Positions 14,107-21,595 are shown, counted from the stretch's first letter. The stretch is DNA of 27,503 bases from SURF-21 sp964592775 (GCA_964592775.1 CAZQFX010000015.1:1-27503); one strand, 5' to 3'. Made by a program: numbers and translations. The notes: generated by a model not told the origin, from the letters alone.

Positions 14107-14152
14107 TTCTCCCCTCGAGTGTTCCGGTCCATAAGTACGGTCTGCACCGAGA

Positions 14153-14246
14153 GCGTCGCTGCGCCACGCCCGCAAGGCGCGCGACCGAGGCGTACTCGGT
14201 GAGTACGTCGCAGGGAGCGGAACGATGCGGGCGGGGATGCAGCGGT
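14153..14246. repeat. ~95-bp imperfect palindromic element at the hdrA break
   Basis: The centre CGTACTC-GGT-GAGTACG (14191-14207) is a perfect hairpin. Flanking arms continue imperfectly, with GCTGCGCCACGCCCGCA on the left opposite TGCGGGCGGGGATGCAGC on the right. The resemblance to dispersed palindromic elements and the position next to the hdrA breakpoint suggest a mobile repeat or a rearrangement junction. Confidence 0.55.
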
Positions 14247-14289
14247 GATCGAATGCCGGCATATTCGTGAAGCGGGGTACCGAGTCGGC

Positions 14290-14322
14290 ACCCAGCCGGA
14301 AGGACGGTTGGGTTTTTCTTTT
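14290..14322 (+). terminator. Intrinsic terminator-like hairpin upstream of pabA
   Basis: ACCCAGCCG (14290-14298) pairs with CGGTTGGGT (14305-14313) with one G-U pair and a 6-base loop, and is followed by TTTTTCTTTT. On the plus strand there is no gene upstream for it to end, so it may be an attenuator in the pabA leader or terminate an antisense or unannotated RNA. Confidence 0.6.
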
Positions 14323-14487
14323 GGCCGCTTATAAGGGAAGTGCGGGTGGAGAACGGCGAGATCGGCCCGGTCTTCAGGCCCGGCAACCACCTGCGTCTTG
14401 GAGAAGAAGCGAGGGGAGATATCGTGGGCCAGGTCGGATCTTTTCCCCTTGAGCAACAGCTTCTTTCCGTTACAAAGAGGTGATGAG

Positions 14488-15069
14488 GTGGCCGGCGGCA
14501 GAATGCTGATGATCGACAACTATGACTCCTTCACCTACAACCTGGTGCAGTTCCTGGGCATGTTGGGGGCGGATCTGGCGGTCTTCCGCAACGACCATAC
14601 GCGCCTGGAGGACTTGGAGAAGATGAAGCCGGCGGGCATCGTCATCTCGCCCGGCCCCAAGGCCCCGCGCGACGCCGGCCTGTCCAAGGACATCATCCGC
14701 GAGTTCGGCCCCCGCGTCCCCGTCCTGGGGGTGTGCCTGGGGCACCAGTGCATCGGGGAGGTCTACGGAGGAAGGGTAGACCGCGCGCCGTACGTGATGC
14801 ACGGCAAGACCTCCCGGGTGTATCACGACCGCCGCGGCGTATTCGCCGGGTTGCACAGCCCGATGGAGGCGGCCCGTTACCATTCCCTGGCCATCATGGA
14901 GGAGGGGTTCCCCTCGTGCCTGGAGGTGAGCGCCCGCACCGAGGAAGGCATGATCATGGGGGTGCGCCACCGCGAGTACCCGGTGGAGGGCATCCAGTTC
15001 CACCCCGAGTCGTTCATGACCCCGGAGGGGTTGTTCCTGCTGCGCAATTTTCTGGAGGGATGCCGATGA
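14488..15069 (+). CDS. pabA: Aminodeoxychorismate/anthranilate synthase glutamine amidotransferase subunit
   Basis: A 193-residue class-I glutamine amidotransferase that supplies ammonia to PabB for 4-amino-4-deoxychorismate, the p-aminobenzoate/folate precursor. IDNYDSFTYNLVQFLG opens the domain. The triad is Cys83 in GVCLGHQ plus His172 and Glu174 in FHPES. The GTG at 14488 is chosen because AGAGGTGAT (14476-14484) is ideally placed; ATGs at 14503 and 14509 lie too far downstream of it. PabA and TrpG can be dual-purpose, but the neighbouring pabB and pabC favour the folate role. The stop forms an ATGA with a bridging ORF that leads to pabB. Confidence 0.9.
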   Translation: MAGGRMLMIDNYDSFTYNLVQFLGMLGADLAVFRNDHTRLEDLEKMKPAGIVISPGPKAPRDAGLSKDIIREFGPRVPVLGVCLGHQCIGEVYGGRVDRAPYVMHGKTSRVYHDRRGVFAGLHSPMEAARYHSLAIMEEGFPSCLEVSARTEEGMIMGVRHREYPVEGIQFHPESFMTPEGLFLLRNFLEGCR

Positions 15070-15218
15070 ACGGCGGCTTGTTCGCGCATGTTTCACCGGC
15101 ATTACCGGTTCCCGTACCGCGATCTCCCGCAGGGATATCGATGAACGCCGGATCGAACATGCCGATCGTTTCGCCGGTTCGGTTCCCGTGCGGAGATTCC
15201 GGGAGGGGATGCCCATGA
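15066..15218 (+). CDS. Bridging ORF C (50 codons) between pabA and pabB
   Basis: The ATG overlaps the pabA stop and the TGA overlaps the pabB start, both as ATGA. Internally it is a degenerate duplication: MNGGLFAHVSPALPVPVP and MNAGSNMPIVSPVRFP. Both units start CGATGAACG and share GGTTCCCGT. The junction motif GGAGGGATGCCGATGA at the pabA end recurs as GGAGGGGATGCCCATGA at the pabB start. It most likely arose by tandem duplication of the gene junction and maintains translational coupling. Confidence 0.3.
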   Translation: MNGGLFAHVSPALPVPVPRSPAGISMNAGSNMPIVSPVRFPCGDSGRGCP

Positions 15219-16615
15219 CCGAGCCGAGGAAAAAAGGGAGGGCCTTGAAGCTGGAGGCCGCCGAGCTGGCGGACGCTCCGGCCATCGAGGCTATCTTCGA
15301 CCGCCTGGCGGCGAAGCCGTACTCCTGTTTCCTGGACTCGAGCCTTGCCATGCAGCGCCTGGGCCGTTATTCCTTCATCGGCTTCGACCCCCACCTGGTG
15401 CTTACCACGCGTGGCCTGCGCTGCGCCTGGTGGAGGAGGGAGGGCGGCACGAGTTACACGGAGGAGAACCCCTTCGATGCCCTGCGCACCGCCCTGAGCG
15501 AATACCATCTCGAAGACGGAGCGGAGGGACTGCCGCCCTTCCTCGGCGGCGGGATGGGCTACCTGGCCTACGAACTGGGACGCTACATCGAGAAGCTGCC
15601 CGGGGCCGCGGTGGACGACCTGGGGCTGCCCGAGCTATGCTTCGCCTTCTACGACCGCGTGCTCGCGCACGACTACCGCGGCGAGAAGACATGGCTGGCG
15701 GCGGCGCACCCCGAGGACCCCGGCGGGGTGCTCGCGGAAGCCCGGCGGACGCTGGAGGCCGAGGCGCCGGACTATCCATCCCCTGAAGGGGCGGGCGAGG
15801 CGAGCTTCGTCTCCAACTTCACCCGCGACGAGTATATGGACGCGGTGCGCAAGGTGAAGGAATACATCTTCGCCGGGGACATCTACCAGGCCAACCTGTC
15901 GCAGCGCTTCCGGTCGCCCCTGCGCGAGCATCCCTGGACGCTCTACCGCAGGCTGCGCCGCCTCAACGCGGCTCCCTTCGCGGCGTACTTCAACGTCGTG
16001 GACGGCCAGGTGTGTTCGTCATCGCCGGAGCTCTTTTTACGAGGGGACGGCGGAAGGGTCGAGACCCGCCCCATCAAGGGCACGCGGCGCCGCTCCGACG
16101 ACCCCGCCGAGGACCGGCGCCTCGCCGAGGAGCTGCTGGCCAGCGCCAAGGACCGCGCCGAGCTCTCCATGATCGTGGACCTGGAGCGCAACGACTTGGG
16201 CAGGGTGTGCGAGTACGGCAGCGTGGAGGTGGAGGAGCACGCGGTCATCGAACACTACGCCACCGTGCACCATCTCGTCTCCACCGTGGCGGGCGAGCTG
16301 CACCCGGGCCGAGACGTGGTGGACCTGCTCAGGGCGAGCTTCCCCGGGGGCTCCATCACCGGCGCGCCCAAGATCCGCTCTATGGAGATCATCGACGAGC
16401 TCGAGCCCACGGCGCGCAGCGTCTACACGGGGAGCATCGGCTACCTGGGATATAATGGAAGGTTCGACCTGAACATCGCCATCCGCACCATCATCGCCAA
16501 GGGCGACACCGCCTACTTCCAGGTGGGCGGGGGCATCGTGGCCGACTCCGACCCCGGGGACGAGTACCAGGAGACGCTGGACAAGGGCAAGGCCATTTTC
16601 GCCGCCTTGTCATGA
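15215..16615 (+). CDS. pabB: Aminodeoxychorismate synthase component I
   Basis: A 466-residue chorismate-utilising enzyme that aminates chorismate to 4-amino-4-deoxychorismate using ammonia from PabA. The decisive signature is PIKGT with Lys288, which marks PabB (TrpE has PIAGT). Also present are the N-terminal anthranilate-synthase-type domain (LGRYSFIGFDPHL), SKDRAELSMIVDLERND-type metal and chorismate residues, FPGGSITGAPKIRSMEIIDELE, YTGSIGYLGYNGRFDLNIAIRT and FQVGGGIVADSDP. The ATG at 15215 is preferred over GTG 15188 because GGGAGGGG is spaced about 7 bases before it. It is translationally linked to pabA through bridging ORF C. There is no fused PabC domain; PabC is encoded separately downstream. 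Confidence 0.93.
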   Translation: MTEPRKKGRALKLEAAELADAPAIEAIFDRLAAKPYSCFLDSSLAMQRLGRYSFIGFDPHLVLTTRGLRCAWWRREGGTSYTEENPFDALRTALSEYHLEDGAEGLPPFLGGGMGYLAYELGRYIEKLPGAAVDDLGLPELCFAFYDRVLAHDYRGEKTWLAAAHPEDPGGVLAEARRTLEAEAPDYPSPEGAGEASFVSNFTRDEYMDAVRKVKEYIFAGDIYQANLSQRFRSPLREHPWTLYRRLRRLNAAPFAAYFNVVDGQVCSSSPELFLRGDGGRVETRPIKGTRRRSDDPAEDRRLAEELLASAKDRAELSMIVDLERNDLGRVCEYGSVEVEEHAVIEHYATVHHLVSTVAGELHPGRDVVDLLRASFPGGSITGAPKIRSMEIIDELEPTARSVYTGSIGYLGYNGRFDLNIAIRTIIAKGDTAYFQVGGGIVADSDPGDEYQETLDKGKAIFAALS

Positions 16616-16715
16616 ACGCGATCCCCATGAAATAGTTGCGATCGTTTGCATCGCGTAAGCGACAGCAGTTCATGCCGAGGCCGCCGAGGTACCGTCATCG
16701 GCGCGGCGGCGTGTA

Positions 16716-16782
16716 TGCCAGGACAAGTCAGACATCGCTATAGAGCTCTTGTAATCCCAACAGGACTTGTCCAGGCCTGGCA
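16716..16782. repeat. Inverted repeat in the pabB/pabC convergent spacer
   Basis: TGCCAGGACAAGTC (16716-16729) is mirrored by GACTTGTCC (16764-16772) and CCTGGCA (16776-16782), with a short insertion in the right arm and a loop of about 34 bases. It could be a bidirectional transcription end or a decayed palindromic element. Confidence 0.5.
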
Positions 16783-16799
16783 CGCACACGTTTGCCTGT

Positions 16800-17663
16800 T
16801 TACGGGCCCAGTTCTTTTCTTACCAGGGCGCGGTAAGCGTCGGAGAGGCGCAGGGTTATGGGGCCGGGGCACCGGAACCCGATGCCCGTCCCCTCCACTT
16901 CGGCGACCGGCACGACCTCCCCCGTGCTCACGGTGAGGAAGGCCTCGTCCGCCCCCAGCAGGTCGTCGAGGGTCAGGAAGCCCGTTTCGCAGGCTATGCC
17001 GTAATCCTCGCACAGCTCCAGGACCGCCTCGCGCGTCACACCCGGAAGCAAACCGCACGAGACGTCGGGCGTGAACGCCTTGCCCCTTCTCACCATGAAG
17101 AGGTTGGCCGAGCTGCCCTCGGCGAGGAAGCCGCCGCCGTTGAGCATCACCGCGTCGTCCGCGCCCCTGTCCTTCGCTTCCTGCTTGGCCAGGAGGTTAT
17201 CCAGGAAGTTGTTGCTCTTGATGCCGCACAGGGGGGAGCTCTCGTTAGCCCTGATGCGGGATACGACCATCCTCATTCCGCGCTCGTAGAACTCCCGGGG
17301 ATACCCCTCGAAGGGCTTGGCCAAGATGAAGACGTTGGGTCGGTCTGCCCTCTCCAGCGTCCTGGTCCCGTCGAAGCGGCCGCCGGTGAGGGTGATGCGC
17401 ACATAGGCGTCGCCGCTCGCCACGTTGAGCTTATACAGCTCCGCTACCGCTTTCTCGATCTCCTCGCTGGAGGGGACGCCCTCCATCCTCAGCTCGCGGC
17501 AGCCGGCCCGCAGGCGCTCCAGGTGGCGGTCCATGCGGAAGGGTTTGCCGCCATAGGCGCGCACGGTCTCGAAGATGCCGTCGCCGAAGAGCACGCCCCG
17601 GTCGCCTGCGGGGATGAGGGCCTCGCCCTCGTCCACTATCGCGCCGTTGAGATAGACTTTCAT
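16800..17663 (-). CDS. pabC: Class-IV PLP enzyme, probably 4-amino-4-deoxychorismate lyase
   Basis: A 287-residue fold-type IV PLP enzyme. It starts MKVYLNGAIVDEGEA, followed by DRGVLFGDGIFETVRAYGGKPF. The PLP lysine is Lys149 in GIKSNNFLDNLLAKQEA, and FLAEGSSANLF (Glu182) precedes the phosphate-cup region LLPGVTREAVLEL. The family includes PabC (elimination of pyruvate from aminodeoxychorismate to give p-aminobenzoate), branched-chain aminotransferases and D-amino-acid aminotransferases, which are hard to separate by eye. The convergent pabAB genes favour PabC; a branched-chain or D-aminotransferase remains possible. The ATG at 17663 follows AAGGGGGTGA, and a TATAAT lies 30 bases upstream. 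Confidence 0.8.
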   Translation of the reverse strand: MKVYLNGAIVDEGEALIPAGDRGVLFGDGIFETVRAYGGKPFRMDRHLERLRAGCRELRMEGVPSSEEIEKAVAELYKLNVASGDAYVRITLTGGRFDGTRTLERADRPNVFILAKPFEGYPREFYERGMRMVVSRIRANESSPLCGIKSNNFLDNLLAKQEAKDRGADDAVMLNGGGFLAEGSSANLFMVRRGKAFTPDVSCGLLPGVTREAVLELCEDYGIACETGFLTLDDLLGADEAFLTVSTGEVVPVAEVEGTGIGFRCPGPITLRLSDAYRALVRKELGP

Positions 17664-17692
17664 GATGGTGGGTTCACCCCCTTACCCAGGTG

Positions 17693-17698
17693 ATTATA
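17693..17698 (-). promoter_or_regulatory. -10 element (TATAAT) of pabC
   Basis: Read on the minus strand, TATAAT lies 30 bases before the pabC ATG. No good -35 is visible at the usual distance. Confidence 0.5.
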
Positions 17699-17715
17699 AC
17701 ACCACGAAGGAAGGT

Positions 17716-17829
17716 TTGGAGTGTTGCGTCGGGGCCTGCCACAATCGCGCCGTCAGCATCAAGGTCGAGGACCCGGCCTATATGGAGGAGGCCGTGGCGC
17801 GCATCGGCAACGCCGTGGACGTCACGTGA
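17716..17829 (+). pseudogene. 3' remnant of a 4Fe-4S ferredoxin-like gene
   Basis: One plus-strand frame reads LECCVGACHNRAVSIKVEDP, continues AYMEEAVARIGNAVDVT and stops at 17829. This looks like the tail of a ferredoxin-type protein, from a CVGAC-xNRAV cluster to a helical end. It is open back to an ATG at 17662, but that 5' portion is the pabC promoter region and lacks the expected first cysteines. It therefore appears to be a gene end left after a rearrangement, possibly once adjacent to the Fe-S gene downstream. Confidence 0.45.
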
Positions 17830-17843
17830 TGGTGTGCGATAAT
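17815..17843 (+). promoter_or_regulatory. Promoter of the 396-residue Fe-S protein gene
   Basis: GTGGAC (17815-17820), a 17-base spacer and GATAAT (17838-17843) with an upstream TG (TGC-GATAAT) resemble a sigma-70-type promoter 39 bases before the ATG at 17883. Confidence 0.5.
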
Positions 17844-17882
17844 AGGGGCGCGGTTGTCACACGAGGGGAAGGGGGAGCGGAA

Positions 17883-19073
17883 ATGGACGGCACCGCCCGA
17901 ATGGCTGCGAGGAAGATCGGAGACTACCCCGGGGTCAACCGGGCCCATCTTGACCTGGTGAAGTCTTACTCCAGCCCGGCGCTCATGGGCCCGCCCGTCT
18001 GCGACGAACTGGTGGCCCTGGTGGAGCACATGTTCACAGCGGATGAGGCGGATATGGCCCGTCATATCAAGCCCTGGAGGCCGAAGACCGCCGCCTCCGT
18101 CGCGGCGGCGGCCGGAAGGCCGCTCTCCGAGGTGAAGGAGGTCCTGCGCCGCCTGGCCCACGACAAGTACGTCTTCGCCTCTTATGGGAAGGGGGACAAG
18201 GAGCGCTTCATCATGCTGCCCATCGTCCCCGGCACGTTCGAACATGTGCTGGTGCGCGAGTCTCCCGACAGCGTTACCGAGTGGCACCGCCGCTTCGCGG
18301 AGCTGTTCGAGGCCCTCTTCATCACCGGGTTCACGACCGCGTACTCCCGCAAGCCCGTGCACGCCGTGCGCTACCTGCCGGTGGGCGAGGCGGTCGCGGC
18401 TATCCCCATGGCCCTGCCCTCCGACCGACTCGAGGTGATCATGGAGCGTTTCGACGATTTCGCGGTGGCCGTATGCCAGTGCCGCCTCACCAAGGAAATG
18501 CTCGGCAAGTCGTGCGGCAGGATGCTGGAGGTGTGCACGGTGATGGGGGACTTCGCGCCCCAACTGGTCAGGCAGGGAAGGGCGCGCAAGGTGAGCAGGC
18601 TGGAGATACTGGAGATCAAGAGGGCGGCGGAAAAGGAAGGCCTGGTCACCTGGATGATGAACGGCGAGAGCACGAAGTTCTTCCGCTGCTCGTGCTCCTG
18701 CTGCGGGTGCTGCTGCGACGGCCTGCGCCAGATTTCGGAGTTCAGCGCGCCGGGCATGATCGCCCCTCCCCACTTCCTGCCCGCGGTCGACCTCTCTGCG
18801 TGCAACTACTGCGGCAAGTGCGCCAGGGCCTGCACCATGAAGGCCATGGAGGTGTCGAACGAGGACGGTGCCGTGAGCCACGTCCACAAGCGGGAGCGCT
18901 GCATCGGCTGCGGGGTATGCGTCGTGGCCTGCCCAGAGAAGGCCATGGGCATGCGGGAGGTGCCGGGATACGAGGAGCCGCCATCCGGTTACGCGGCCTA
19001 CCTGGTAAAATATGGGCGGAACCTGGTCGCCAACAGCCTGAGGGTCGCGGTAGAGCGTTTCCGCGGCGCCTGA
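17883..19073 (+). CDS. Multi-cluster 4Fe-4S ferredoxin-domain protein with N-terminal winged-helix-like region
   Basis: A 396-residue protein. Residues 40-100 look helical with a possible winged-helix/HTH pattern (SEVKEVLRRLAHDKYVFAS). A middle region has C198-x-C200 and C211/C218. A very dense cysteine run, C269-S-C-S-C-C-G-C-C-C278, follows. The C-terminus holds a classical two-cluster ferredoxin: C307-x2-C310-x2-C313-x3-C317 and C340-x2-C343-x2-C346-x3-C350. I take it as a family of anaerobe Fe-S proteins of unknown role, probably passing electrons in the cytoplasm. The start at ATG 17883 is set by GGGGGAG just upstream; the frame continues back to 17721 through non-homologous sequence. 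It has its own promoter and stands alone. Electron carrier versus redox sensor cannot be settled. Confidence 0.78.
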   Translation: MDGTARMAARKIGDYPGVNRAHLDLVKSYSSPALMGPPVCDELVALVEHMFTADEADMARHIKPWRPKTAASVAAAAGRPLSEVKEVLRRLAHDKYVFASYGKGDKERFIMLPIVPGTFEHVLVRESPDSVTEWHRRFAELFEALFITGFTTAYSRKPVHAVRYLPVGEAVAAIPMALPSDRLEVIMERFDDFAVAVCQCRLTKEMLGKSCGRMLEVCTVMGDFAPQLVRQGRARKVSRLEILEIKRAAEKEGLVTWMMNGESTKFFRCSCSCCGCCCDGLRQISEFSAPGMIAPPHFLPAVDLSACNYCGKCARACTMKAMEVSNEDGAVSHVHKRERCIGCGVCVVACPEKAMGMREVPGYEEPPSGYAAYLVKYGRNLVANSLRVAVERFRGA

Positions 19074-19088
19074 TTCCCACCCGGGGCA

Positions 19089-19195
19089 CATCCCACCTGG
19101 GGTCAGGCCTGGAACGTGCATCCCACCTGGGGTCAGACCTGGAACGGGACCACAACATCCCACCTGGGGTCAGACCTGGAACGGGACCACAACAT
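19089..19195 (-). repeat. REP-like repeat cluster, locus 3 (three tandem units)
   Basis: Units start CATCCCACCTGGGGTCAG and continue (A/G)CCTGGAACG at 19089, 19119 and 19156. The last two are near-identical over about 39 bases, including the trailer GGACCACAACAT. They are related to the units at 2048-2165, with CACCTGG in place of CACTTGG. Confidence 0.85.
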
Positions 19196-19376
19196 ATTGT
19201 CCTTGCACGCGCGGTATGCACTTCGGGCGCGTCGAGATCGCTACGTCGTCGCGGACTCCTCCTCGCGATGATGTGCTTGAGTCCCACTTCGGGGGCAGTG
19301 CTGGCCCGCGCCCGCGGTTGCCTTGATGATGATGCTATGATCAGGCGGCCCATTCCAGGATCTCATCCTCGGATGA

Positions 19377-19405
19377 TATATCGACTATGCGACATGGTCG
19401 ATATA
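19377..19405. promoter_or_regulatory. Operator-like inverted repeat
   Basis: TATATCGAC (19377-19385) and GTCGATATA (19397-19405) are perfect inverted arms around an 11-base loop. The shape would suit a dimeric regulator or a small hairpin. It is about 280 bases upstream of the secreted hydrolase gene. Confidence 0.35.
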
Positions 19406-19684
19406 CTTGGGAGACGAAGACCATGAATCCATTGCTGACCAGGGTTCCCAGAACGGAACACTGAATATTAAGTTGCCGAATGTATAAAAATCCTCTTTCT
19501 CCCACAGGCCATTTCTGTTACCCTTGAACGAGGAGGATGTATTAAGTCTAGGTTCATACTCTTTTTCTACTGCCTTGGTTCCGGTCTGTAAGGTGCCCTG
19601 CGCCAAGAAGCGGGAAGATTACCGGTTCTGGTGCCAGGCACGAAGGTTAATCGGGTCAGCTTGCTTGCACAAGGGGGGAGTAAG

Positions 19685-21595
19685 ATGTCGACTCGTCCAT
19701 CGACTCGTCCATCACGCCTGTTCCTGGCAATCGCTCTGGCGCTCCTGCTCGTCTTGCCCGTGGCGGGCACCGCCGCCGTTCCGGCAGCAGCGCCGCCGAC
19801 GGCGGCCGCACCGGAGGACTCCGGCGTCTACGAGGCGGCGAAGGTCACCGAGGACTGGACCATGTGGGACGGCATAACCCTGCCGGTGTCCGTATTCTAC
19901 CCGGCGGACCCCGGGCCGGGTGAGGAGTTCCCGGCCATACTCGTCGTCCACGGTTGGACGATGGACAAGTCCATGGCCGAGTGGGCGGCGGAATACTACG
20001 CGGCGAGGGGCTACATCGGCGTGGCCTTCACCGCGCGTGGATGGTTCGGCGCGGGGGGCGAGGTCGGGTGCATGGACCCGGAGCATGAGATGAAGGACGT
20101 CAGCTACATCATCGACCTCCTCGCGCGGGACGAGCGTTTCCCGCTGCTCACCGATGACGAGGGCCCGGTGGTCGGCATCACCGGCGCCTCCATGGGCGGC
20201 TGCTTCTCCTACCTCATGGCGCCGCGCAAGGACCCGCGCCCCGGGGACCCCGGGGATGCGCGCATCAGGGCCGTGGTGCCCATGCACGGCTCCTTCGACC
20301 TGCAGTTCTCCCTCTACCCCAACGACGTGCTCAAGTTCTTCTGGGTCAGCGGGCTGATAGCCATGTCCTACATGGGGGACCTCTCGGGCTTCATGCTCAA
20401 CATCTTGAGCATCTCCATGGACGAGAAGTCGGATGGGTGGCAGAAGATGTACGCTATCATCGACGCCCTGTGGAAGATGGTGCCCCCCGTCACCAGCGTC
20501 AGCGGCGACCTCCCTTACGTGTACGGCATCGCCATGCAGCGCCGCGTCGAGGACGAGGATTTCGCGCGGCAATGGCTGAAAGCGCGCTCCGCGAGATACT
20601 GGTGCGACGAGGAGTACGACGGGGTGGTGGAGCACCCCATCACCGCCCCCATCCTTATCCTCGCCGGCTGGAACGACGACCTCTTCTACGCCAACGAAGG
20701 GCTGATGGCCTATACGCATACCGAGGCTCCCAGGCGCATCATCATCACCAACCACGGGCACCTGGGCTGCTACCCCGGGCCGTATCCGGGCGAAGGCATA
20801 ACCGGCAGCCCGGAGAGCGCGTGGGTGATGGGGCAGGTGGACAGGTGGTTCGACCGCTTCCTCAAGGGGGTGGAGAACGGCGTCGACGAGGAGGCGCCGG
20901 TGGCCTTCTACCGCGACCGCGACCCGGCCCACTTCGGGGAAGCGGCGGCATATCCCCTGCCCGGTACGCGCCAGGTCTCTTACTTCCTGGGGGGAAAGGG
21001 GCGGGACGGCCGTGGCAGATTAGCTACGCGCCGGCCGTCGGTTTCCTCCGGCTACGACACCCTCATGAACATCGGAATCACCGGCTCCGTCTCCCTTTTC
21101 TATTTCCAGGACGCCCCGACGCTCATGGGCGGGGAGGCCATGGACGTGCCGCCCAAGATAGAGCTCATGGAGATACCGTTCACGGAGATCAGCTACCTGA
21201 GCGAGCCGCTGAAGCGCGACCTGACCATCATGGGCCCTCCGCTCTTCGAGCCCTACTACCAGTCCTCGTCCGTGTTCGCCCAGTTGATCCCCTGGCTGTA
21301 CGAGGTCACCCCGGACGGCGAGGAGATACTCATAAGCCGGGGCTTTTTCGAGGGGCACAACTACGAGGGCCTCGATGATGCCGGGAAAGTGTGGAAGCTG
21401 ATGAGCCCGCGGAAACCGGTGGAGATGCAGGCCTGCTACCACCGCTTTCAGGCCGGGAGCCGCATCAAGCTCGAGGTCGCCACGGCGGACCTCATCTCAT
21501 GCTGGCCGCACTGGGGTTTGAGTTTTATACTGCTGCAGCGCCGCGCCGGCGCGGCCACGCGTATCATCCTCCCTGTGGTCCCCAACTCATACTAA
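19685..21595 (+). CDS. Secreted CocE/NonD-type alpha/beta hydrolase (X-Pro dipeptidyl-peptidase S15 family)
   Basis: A 636-residue exported hydrolase. The signal peptide is residues 1-33 (basic start, then RLFLAIALALLLVLPVAG and cleavage around GTAAVPA). The hydrolase core has PAILVVHGWTMDK and the nucleophile Ser169 in GITGASMGG. The acid is in ILAGWNDDLFYANEG and the His in ITNHGHLGCYPG. The last ~150 residues form the beta-rich C-terminal domain typical of S15 enzymes (RDLTIMGPPLFEPYY ... GSRIKLEVATAD). Such enzymes cleave X-Pro peptides or esters; the substrate is not predictable. The ATG at 19685 follows AAGGGGGGAG and puts the signal peptide at the N-terminus. It is monocistronic and flanked by repeat-rich spacers on both sides. 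Confidence 0.87.
   Translation: MSTRPSTRPSRLFLAIALALLLVLPVAGTAAVPAAAPPTAAAPEDSGVYEAAKVTEDWTMWDGITLPVSVFYPADPGPGEEFPAILVVHGWTMDKSMAEWAAEYYAARGYIGVAFTARGWFGAGGEVGCMDPEHEMKDVSYIIDLLARDERFPLLTDDEGPVVGITGASMGGCFSYLMAPRKDPRPGDPGDARIRAVVPMHGSFDLQFSLYPNDVLKFFWVSGLIAMSYMGDLSGFMLNILSISMDEKSDGWQKMYAIIDALWKMVPPVTSVSGDLPYVYGIAMQRRVEDEDFARQWLKARSARYWCDEEYDGVVEHPITAPILILAGWNDDLFYANEGLMAYTHTEAPRRIIITNHGHLGCYPGPYPGEGITGSPESAWVMGQVDRWFDRFLKGVENGVDEEAPVAFYRDRDPAHFGEAAAYPLPGTRQVSYFLGGKGRDGRGRLATRRPSVSSGYDTLMNIGITGSVSLFYFQDAPTLMGGEAMDVPPKIELMEIPFTEISYLSEPLKRDLTIMGPPLFEPYYQSSSVFAQLIPWLYEVTPDGEEILISRGFFEGHNYEGLDDAGKVWKLMSPRKPVEMQACYHRFQAGSRIKLEVATADLISCWPHWGLSFILLQRRAGAATRIILPVVPNSY

Larger units (their letters stand above)
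14107..14487. other. Spacer between truncated hdrA and pabA
   Basis: This stretch holds the palindromic element 14153-14246, a short palindrome ATGCCGGCAT (about 14253-14262), a plus-strand terminator-like hairpin (14290-14322) and a 47-codon plus-strand frame (14340-14483). That frame reads VRVENGEIGPVF and stops 4 bases before pabA; it is unrecognised. No clear promoter for the minus-strand redox operon was found here. Confidence 0.6.
19074..19684. other. Spacer of about 610 bases with tandem repeats and less GC-rich DNA
   Basis: It begins with the REP-like cluster 19089-19195. An inverted repeat (19377-19405) follows. The part from about 19410 to 19580 is visibly richer in A/T than the flanking genes. 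GTGCCAGGCAC (19631-19641) is a short palindrome. Open frames at 19385-19606 (-) and 19524-19877 (+) have no convincing start or motif, so no gene is called. Confidence 0.6.

Noticed and set aside
14274..14298. GGTACCGAGTCGGCACC resembling the 3' hairpin of a Cas9 tracrRNA
   Set aside because: There is no cas gene, CRISPR repeat or anti-repeat in the window; a short GC hairpin match is coincidental.
14270..14322. T-box riboswitch before pabA (GGGGTACCG followed by a terminator)
   Set aside because: The essential UGGN core is not present (GGGT instead) and no stem I or specifier loop could be found.
17778..19163. 461-codon minus-strand open frame
   Set aside because: It is antisense to the Fe-S protein and runs into the tandem repeats; it has no motif.
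19089..19195. CRISPR array
   Set aside because: Three near-contiguous units with spacers of only a few bases and no cas genes; the units match the dispersed REP-like family.
19524..19877. 117-codon plus-strand frame starting near AACGAGGAGG
   Set aside because: The SD-like sequence is followed by a frame that overlaps the signal-peptide region of the secreted hydrolase out of frame and shows no motif.
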